From NCBI RefSeq assembly GCF_041821065.1, contig NZ_JBGUAX010000017.1:1-38918 (forward strand): a stretch of 38,918 bases of DNA. The letters run 5' to 3'. Origin of the DNA: Egicoccus sp. AB-alg2. Lineage in GTDB: Bacteria > Actinomycetota > Nitriliruptoria > Nitriliruptorales > Nitriliruptoraceae. Both the position numbers and the translations under genes were made by a program. Below, piece after piece: positions 35,756-38,918 of the stretch. A model generated the notes under the pieces. It saw only the letters and a list, made by a program, of their open reading frames with translations. It had not been told where the DNA came from and made no database searches. Numbering within the stretch: position 1 is the first letter of the stretch; each line of letters starts with the position of its first letter.

Positions 35756-36841
35756 ATGACCGCGACGGACACCACGGCCTACGAACCGCTGCTCGAGGGC
35801 GGCTTCGACGCGCTGTTCACCTCCAACGTCATGATCGTCACGGGCAAGGGTGGCGTGGGCAAGACCACCGTGGCCGCGGCACTGGCGCTGGCCGGCCGCG
35901 CCTCGGGCCGCCGCACGTTGCTGGTGGAGGTCGAAGGCCGCCAGGGCTTCTCGCGCACGTTCGGCACGGCACCCTGGGACTACACCGAGCGCGAGTTCCG
36001 CCCGGGCCTGTGGGGCGCCGCGATCGACCCGACCGAGGCCGTGTACGAATACCTCGAGTTGTTCTACGGCCTCAAGCGCGTCCAGTGGGTGATGGAGCGC
36101 TCGAACGCGCTGGACTTCGTGACCACCGCCGCGCCGGGGCTGCGCGACCTGCTGCTGGTCGGCAAGATCTACGAGATCGAGGCCCGCAAGCGCGAGGACG
36201 GCCGCCGCCAGTACGACCTGATCGTCGTCGACGCGCCGCCGACCGGCCGCATCGTGCCGTTCCTGCAGGCCCCGGAAGGGGTGACGGAGATCGTGCGCGT
36301 CGGGCCGATCAAGCGGCAGGCCGGCCAGATCCGCGAGATGCTGACCAACCCCAGGCGCACCACGGCGGTCATCACGACCCTGCTGGAGGAGATGCCGGTC
36401 CGCGAGGCGGGCGAGGGCATCAGCGCGCTGCGCAAGGCCGGCATCGCGGTCGGTCCCGTGATCGCCAACCAGGTCAGGACGCCGAGGTTGGACGCTGCGG
36501 CCCGCGCCGCGCTGGACGCGATGGGCGCGGCCGGCCTGCGCGATCGGGCCGTGGCGGCCGGTGCCACGATGTCGGGCCGCACCGCCGAGCTGGCGCTGGA
36601 CATCGCCCACACGCACGCCGACCGGGTCGACCTGCAGACCGAGCTGCGCGCCGAGCTGGGCGACAGCTGCCAGGTCCCGGTGCTCTCGCTGCCGCTGCTG
36701 ACGCGCGCGACGTTCGACGCCGCCGACCTCGAGGTCCTGGCCGACGTGCTCGCGCTGCAGGTCGGCGAGGACGGCCCGCACGCGGTCGAGTCGATGGGCG
36801 AGGCGCTGGACGCGTTCCTGCGCGGAGGGGCCGCGGCGTGA
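35756..36841 (+). CDS. ArsA/Get3-like ATPase, first of a pair
   Basis: The product is 361 residues of the SIMIBI-class ArsA/GET3 family. The deviant P-loop is GKGGVGKTT (30-38). The A-strand LLVEVEGRQGFSRTFG, the Walker B-type IVVDAPPTGRIVPFLQAP and the later IANQV strand complete the nucleotide site. Such actinobacterial pairs are annotated as anion-transporting ATPases but lack the metal-binding cysteine triad of ArsA; only one Cys is present (SCQVP). A client-targeting or membrane-protein role like Get3 is possible. It is divergent from the NfeD gene with a 72-base gap and overlaps the next ATPase gene (GTGA), so the two probably form a heterodimer. Confidence 0.9.
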   Translation: MTATDTTAYEPLLEGGFDALFTSNVMIVTGKGGVGKTTVAAALALAGRASGRRTLLVEVEGRQGFSRTFGTAPWDYTEREFRPGLWGAAIDPTEAVYEYLELFYGLKRVQWVMERSNALDFVTTAAPGLRDLLLVGKIYEIEARKREDGRRQYDLIVVDAPPTGRIVPFLQAPEGVTEIVRVGPIKRQAGQIREMLTNPRRTTAVITTLLEEMPVREAGEGISALRKAGIAVGPVIANQVRTPRLDAAARAALDAMGAAGLRDRAVAAGATMSGRTAELALDIAHTHADRVDLQTELRAELGDSCQVPVLSLPLLTRATFDAADLEVLADVLALQVGEDGPHAVESMGEALDAFLRGGAAA

Positions 36842-37977
36842 CGGACCTGGACGAGGCCCGCAGACACTCGCTGGCCGGCGCGCTGGCCAGCGCCCACATC
36901 CTGGTCACCACCGGCTCGGGCGGCGTGGGCAAGACGACCAGCGCGGCCGCGCTGGGGTTGGCCGCGGCACGCGCCGGACGCCGCACGCTGGTGCTGACGA
37001 TCGACCCGGCCCGTCGGCTGGCGCAGGCGATGGGGCTCGAAGAGCTCGGCGACGAGCCCTCGCGCGTCCACCTCGACGGCGCCGAGCCGGACGACGGCGA
37101 GCTGTGGGCGATGATGCTGGACATGCAGACCACGTTCGACCGGTTGATCGACCGTCACGCCACCAGCCAGGAGCACGCCCGCAACATCAAGCAGAACCGC
37201 ATCTACCGCACCCTGTCGTCGACCCTGTCGGGCACGCAGGAGTACATGGCGATGGAGCGGCTGCACGAGCTGCACGAGACCGCCGAGTGGGACCTGCTGG
37301 TGGTCGACACCCCGCCGACACGCTCGGCGCTGGACTTCCTCGACGCCCCCAAGCGGATGACCTCGTTCCTCGAGGGCCGCCTGCTCGGCCTGCTGATGCG
37401 TCCCGGCATGGCGGCCGGCAAGCGGGTCGGCCGGGTCGTCGGGTTCGGCGCCACCGCCTTCATGAAGGTCGCGGGCCGGGTCACGGGCATGGACCTGCTG
37501 GACGACCTCGCCAGCTTCTTCCGCAACTTCGAGGGCATGTACGAGGGCTTCAAGGAACGCGCCGAACAGGTGCGCGAGCTGCTCCAGCAGCCCAGCAGCG
37601 CGTTCGTCGTCGTCACCTCGCCCGAGCCGCCCCCGCTGCGCGAGGCCAAGTTCTTCCTCGAACGGCTCGAGCAGGAGGGCCTTCACGCCGCCGGCGTCGT
37701 CGTCAACCGCATCCGCCCCGAGGTACCCCGCGACCCGTCGGACGGCGCGCTGGGGCGCGCCCTGGCGGCGCAGGGCGACGACGACGAGGGACGTGCGGTG
37801 GCCGGGGCGCTGCACCTGCTCGGCGACGTCCGCAACCTCGCCGGCCGGCAACGTCGCGACGTGTCGGCGGCGTTGTACGGCGTCCGGGTCCCGGCCCTGG
37901 TAGAGGTACCGCTGCTCGGCCGCGACGTGCATGATCTGGAGGGGCTGGGCGCCATCGCCGACCGGCTGACCGCATGA
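36838..37977 (+). CDS. ArsA/Get3-like ATPase, second of a pair
   Basis: The product is 379 residues. It has the P-loop GSGGVGKTT (26-34), in which the signature Lys of the deviant Walker A (GKGGVGKT in the first copy) is replaced by Ser. It then has LVLTIDPARRLAQAMG (switch), LVVDTPPTRSALDFLDAPKRM and an amphipathic, Met/Phe-rich stretch (LLMRPGMAAGKR, GFGATAFMKVAG, DDLASFFRNFEGMYEGF) that could bind a hydrophobic client helix, then VVTSPEPPPLREAKFFLERL and VVVNRIRPE. Loss of the signature Lys suggests that this subunit depends on the partner for hydrolysis in trans. It starts by GTGA overlap with the first copy. Three 21-bp repeats begin at its stop. Confidence 0.9.
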   Translation: MTDLDEARRHSLAGALASAHILVTTGSGGVGKTTSAAALGLAAARAGRRTLVLTIDPARRLAQAMGLEELGDEPSRVHLDGAEPDDGELWAMMLDMQTTFDRLIDRHATSQEHARNIKQNRIYRTLSSTLSGTQEYMAMERLHELHETAEWDLLVVDTPPTRSALDFLDAPKRMTSFLEGRLLGLLMRPGMAAGKRVGRVVGFGATAFMKVAGRVTGMDLLDDLASFFRNFEGMYEGFKERAEQVRELLQQPSSAFVVVTSPEPPPLREAKFFLERLEQEGLHAAGVVVNRIRPEVPRDPSDGALGRALAAQGDDDEGRAVAGALHLLGDVRNLAGRQRRDVSAALYGVRVPALVEVPLLGRDVHDLEGLGAIADRLTA

Positions 37978-38037
37978 CGCCGGCGGCGAACCGTGTGACA
38001 CCGGCGGCGGCCCGCGTGACGCCGGCGACGGCCGTCC
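37975..38037 (+). repeat. Three 21-bp imperfect tandem units starting at the stop codon
   Basis: Units at 37975-37995, 37996-38016 and 38017-38037 all begin TGAC(G/A)CCGGCG(G/A)CG. Because the period is a multiple of three, each unit repeats the TGA in the same frame, giving three successive in-frame stops for the ATPase gene. Divergence between units indicates an old duplication. Confidence 0.75.
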
Positions 38038-38083
38038 AGCGACGTACGCGACCTCACTGCCCGCACCCGAGTCGGAGGATCTC

Positions 38084-38896
38084 GTGAGCGACCTGCCCCC
38101 CGTACCCGACGACGGCCCCGTGCCCGACGACGAGCAGCGGGCCGACCCCACGCGCGGGACGGAAGGTGACGCCGGCGAGGCACGGACCGACGCCGGCGAC
38201 GCCCGGGCGGACGGCGGTGGGCCGGGCGGGCCAGGCGAGCCGGGCGGCGACCCCGAGGTGCACGGCCCGGGCGGCGGCCGCGAGGACATCCGCGACGACG
38301 CCGACAGCAGCGAACGGGAGGTGCCGCTGAGCGCGGCGCTGGCCGCGGTCGTCCCCGGCATGCGGCCCCCACGCCCGCCACGTCGCACGGGCGTGTTCGT
38401 CGACCCCGACGACCTGCGTGACCACGTCGGCGGCCTGCTGCGCGCGATCCTGGGCGGCTACGAGGTGGACGCGTTCGGCAACTTCACCTTCCTGCACGAG
38501 GGCGCCCGCGTGTTCGTGACGGTCGGGATGTCGCCGATCGGCCCGCAGGTGGGCGTGTTCAGCGTCACCAACCTCGACGTCGACCTGACGCCGCCGCTGG
38601 CCAGCTTCCTGCTGACCACCAACCACACGCTGGGCTTCGGCTCGTTCAGCTACGACCGGGAGAACAGCTCCGTCTGGCTGCGGCACACGCTGCTCGGCAC
38701 CACGCTGGACGGCCCGGAACTGCAGTCGGCCGTGGCCGCGGTGGCGACCACCGCGGCGCAGGTCGACGACGCCATCAAGTCCCGTTTCGGGGGACGCACG
38801 TTCGCCGAGGCCCCCGACGAGGTGCAGCGCCGCGTCGAGCCACCGGAGCCGCGCGCCGACGCGGCCGCCCCGCCAAACGCCTCCGGCTACCTCTGA
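38084..38896 (+). CDS. YbjN/CesT-like domain protein with disordered N-terminus
   Basis: The product is 270 residues. The first 100 are Asp/Gly/Pro-rich and probably unstructured. From about 104 to 230 comes a compact alpha/beta domain of the YbjN / type III chaperone-like class: VDPDDLRDHVGGLLRAILG, an F-x-F strand (AFGNFTFLHEGARVFVTVGM), PQVGVFSVTNLDVDLTPPLASFLLTTNHTLGFGSFSYD, a strand with SSVWLRHTLLG and a long final helix. The domain binds peptides or partner proteins in characterised relatives. A GTG start is preceded by GGAGGATCTC. It follows the ATPase pair with 106 bases between, suggesting a partner or client adaptor for them. It ends with a proline/alanine tail. Confidence 0.85.
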   Translation: MSDLPPVPDDGPVPDDEQRADPTRGTEGDAGEARTDAGDARADGGGPGGPGEPGGDPEVHGPGGGREDIRDDADSSEREVPLSAALAAVVPGMRPPRPPRRTGVFVDPDDLRDHVGGLLRAILGGYEVDAFGNFTFLHEGARVFVTVGMSPIGPQVGVFSVTNLDVDLTPPLASFLLTTNHTLGFGSFSYDRENSSVWLRHTLLGTTLDGPELQSAVAAVATTAAQVDDAIKSRFGGRTFAEAPDEVQRRVEPPEPRADAAAPPNASGYL

Positions 38897-38918
38897 GCGC
38901 GCCGCCACAGCCGCGCCG

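Overview
The window reads as a chromosomal segment of a high-GC, GC-third-position-biased actinobacterium. Evidence for this is a WhiB-family iron-sulfur regulator (33557-33859), the DUF4177-like/RidA pair beside it, frequent GTG and TTG starts with clear Shine-Dalgarno sequences, and LPXTG-type surface anchoring. A deep-branching class such as the Nitriliruptoria is possible, but that is a guess. No rRNA, tRNA or CRISPR array was recognised.

Layout. (1) 1-3667 is a visibly lower-GC, probably acquired stretch. It holds a decayed IS21-type element (about 122-754) followed by a minus-strand glycan set resembling PglE, PglC and PglD: aminotransferase, initiating sugar-phosphate transferase, hexapeptide acyltransferase. 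(2) 3752-7122, still minus strand, holds a YdcF/DUF218 protein coupled to a large DUF4012 envelope protein, and an LPXTG-anchored surface protein. (3) 7507-10414, plus strand, holds a tiny secreted protein made almost entirely of G-F/I-S-W-T repeats with its own terminator, then a membrane PAS histidine kinase and a small conserved helical protein with a terminator. (4) 10428-14039, minus strand, holds an FG-GAP-like lipoprotein, an MBL-fold hydrolase, a hairpin-rich non-coding 600 bp and a NUDIX hydrolase.

(5) 14275-27742 is one long plus-strand, mostly overlapping operon of eight genes: a large exported membrane protein, ABC ATPase, ABC-2 permease, a membrane coiled-coil protein with 26 Gly-Gln dipeptides, MoxR AAA+ ATPase, DUF58 protein, a BatA-like vWA protein and a 1044-residue double-vWA protein. 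The MoxR/DUF58/vWA core is a known type of chaperone-like module. Its tight coupling here to an ABC exporter and a GQ-repeat protein suggests a cell-envelope assembly or surveillance machine.

(6) 27867-32311 holds a PhoU-like helical protein divergent from selA-selB, the selenocysteine decoding pair. A 28-bp tandem repeat sits exactly at the selA/selB junction. No tRNA-Sec or selD is visible in the window. (7) 32330-33859, minus strand, holds WhiB, a 45-residue DUF4177-like protein, RidA and a conserved hypothetical. (8) 33860-34294 is a repeat-rich, palindromic intergenic region. (9) 34295-35683 is an NfeD-family membrane protein that lacks the expected protease serine. (10) 35756-38896 holds two overlapping ArsA/Get3-like ATPases and a YbjN/CesT-like protein.

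Best candidates for undescribed biology are the SWT-repeat secreted protein with its divergent LPXTG neighbour and adjacent sensor kinase, the ABC/GQ/MoxR/double-vWA operon, and the selA-selB junction repeat.
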